From: JALHOM01 sp964444225
GTDB lineage: Bacteria > Patescibacteriota > Saccharimonadia > Saccharimonadales > 2-12-FULL-41-12
Length of the DNA: 5,729 nt
NCBI GenBank assembly: GCA_964444225.1
Contig: CAYUFM010000023.1
Span: 1-5,729 of the forward strand
Direction: 5' to 3'
Shown here in pieces: positions 5,186-5,729 of this stretch. How positions within the stretch are numbered: position 1 is the first letter of the stretch; each line of letters opens with the position of its first letter. The position numbers were made by a program, and so were the translations under genes. The notes under the pieces were generated by a model. The model saw only the letters and a program-made list of their open reading frames with translations, did not search any database and was not told the origin of the DNA.

Positions 5186-5211
5186 CTTCTTTGTCTAAAG
5201 AAGGGATTTTT
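5186..5211 (+). terminator. Probable terminator after the zincin gene
   Basis: CTTCTTT (5186-5192) pairs with AAAGAAG (5197-5203) over a GTCT loop, then GGA and five T (5207-5211). The stem is AT-rich, but the shape is that of a plus-strand terminator. Its T tract runs into the stop codon of the convergent RarA gene (5210-5212). Confidence 0.5.
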
Positions 5212-5729
5212 AAATTATTTTGATGTTTTCTAAACCTTCAGGCATAAAGCCATCTTCATAGCCCGACTTGTTGTGCTTTCCACCAGATTTATCTGACTTA
5301 TCCTTAGCTCTGCGTGTAGCCTTAGACTGTAAATGAAACGGCACAGGCGCATTTGGATACTGTTCTGCAACTTGCTTAGCCTGAGCGATAGCATCTGTCA
5401 CTGCACGTGATTTTTCAGCCTTTGCCAGCACAATCGCGCAGTGATAAAGATTATGCTCACACTCTGGCATGCCAATCCGCTCAACTGCTAAAAATGTACT
5501 GACCGCCAGATTCAAAGCAGCCGATGCTTTGAGCCCTATATCTTCGCTAGCAAACACCACCATTCGGCGAGCTATAAATTTCGGGTCTTCGCCGGCCTTC
5601 AACATTCTAGCCAAATAATAAAGTGCGGCATTCGGGTCCGAACCGCGCATTGATTTGATAAAGGCGCTGATTACGTTATAGTGTTGCTCGCCAGATTTGT
5701 CATAACGTGGCATGGTCGTCTGGGCAGCG
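5210..5729 (-). CDS. rarA: RarA/MgsA replication-associated AAA+ ATPase, C-terminal part only
   Basis: RarA (MgsA, relative of eukaryotic WRNIP1) is a clamp-loader-like AAA+ ATPase that acts at stalled replication forks and binds SSB. Only the C-terminal region lies here. The frame stays open through the right edge (AAQTT before the Met at 5713), so that Met is internal and the AAA+ domain is outside. Counting from it, the MgsA_C oligomerisation domain shows SGEQHYNVISAFIKSMRGSDPNAALYYLARM in pieces from 7 to 37, AGEDPKFIARRMVVFASEDIG (40-60) and YPNAPVPFHL (119-128), all strongly conserved. After HL the sequence diverges: a Lys/Ser-rich stretch (131-150) and a short YEDGFMPEGLENIKII end replace the usual NAPTKLMK and GYG segments and the longer tail. 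No frameshift is visible. Confidence 0.93.
   Translation of the reverse strand, partial: AAQTTMPRYDKSGEQHYNVISAFIKSMRGSDPNAALYYLARMLKAGEDPKFIARRMVVFASEDIGLKASAALNLAVSTFLAVERIGMPECEHNLYHCAIVLAKAEKSRAVTDAIAQAKQVAEQYPNAPVPFHLQSKATRRAKDKSDKSGGKHNKSGYEDGFMPEGLENIKII

Noticed and set aside
1..5729. Alternative genetic code (TGA as Gly, as in Gracilibacteria/Absconditabacteria)
   Set aside because: All conserved genes read through without in-frame TGA and use ordinary glycine codons, so the standard bacterial code is sufficient.
1..5729. CRISPR arrays, tRNA or rRNA genes
   Set aside because: No regularly spaced repeats, no cloverleaf with the TTCRANY arm and no rRNA-like segment were seen on either strand.

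Overview
The window (about 40% G+C by eye) reads as a chromosomal segment of a small-genome bacterium, plausibly Patescibacteria/CPR and perhaps Saccharibacteria. This rests on gene content (a stand-alone RRM protein, a DUF378 protein, a LOG-family protein, a small HExxH zincin, RarA/MgsA) and on compact, often leaderless gene starts. It is an inference, not a phylogenetic result. The standard code with TGA as stop fits every gene; all visible stops of the main genes are TAA or TAG.

Layout. Positions 1-831 (+) hold an IS1595/ISXO2-type transposase whose first few codons lie left of the window. Facing it at 868-1314 (-) is an unrecognised gene for a Cys-containing, possibly winged-helix protein with a C-terminal membrane anchor and a very good promoter. 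A DUF378 membrane protein (1427-1651, +) follows, with a near-consensus promoter, a strong ribosome binding site and a terminator. Next, on the minus strand, come an ATP-grasp ligase-like enzyme (1702-2730) and, upstream of it, an RRM RNA-binding protein (2808-3089) with a long AU-rich leader. Divergent from the RRM gene is a LOG-family phosphoribohydrolase (3303-4076, +). Its stop codon overlaps that of a convergent DUF457/YdjM-like membrane metal-dependent hydrolase (4073-4582, -). From a shared 77-bp divergent promoter region, a zincin metallopeptidase (4660-5058, +) is read the other way. After a 151-bp gap with two hairpins, the C-terminal part of RarA/MgsA (5210-5729, -) runs off the right edge.

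The genes form no obvious single pathway. They look like mostly single-gene units in alternating orientation, with one possible minus-strand pair (RRM then ATP-grasp). The points most worth a second look are: the anchored unknown protein beside the IS, with a possible interrupted partner gene; the ATP-grasp enzyme, which keeps metal/ATP residues but lacks the D-Ala-binding signatures of Ddl; a recurrent leaderless-start pattern at four genes; and alternative hairpins in the RRM leader.
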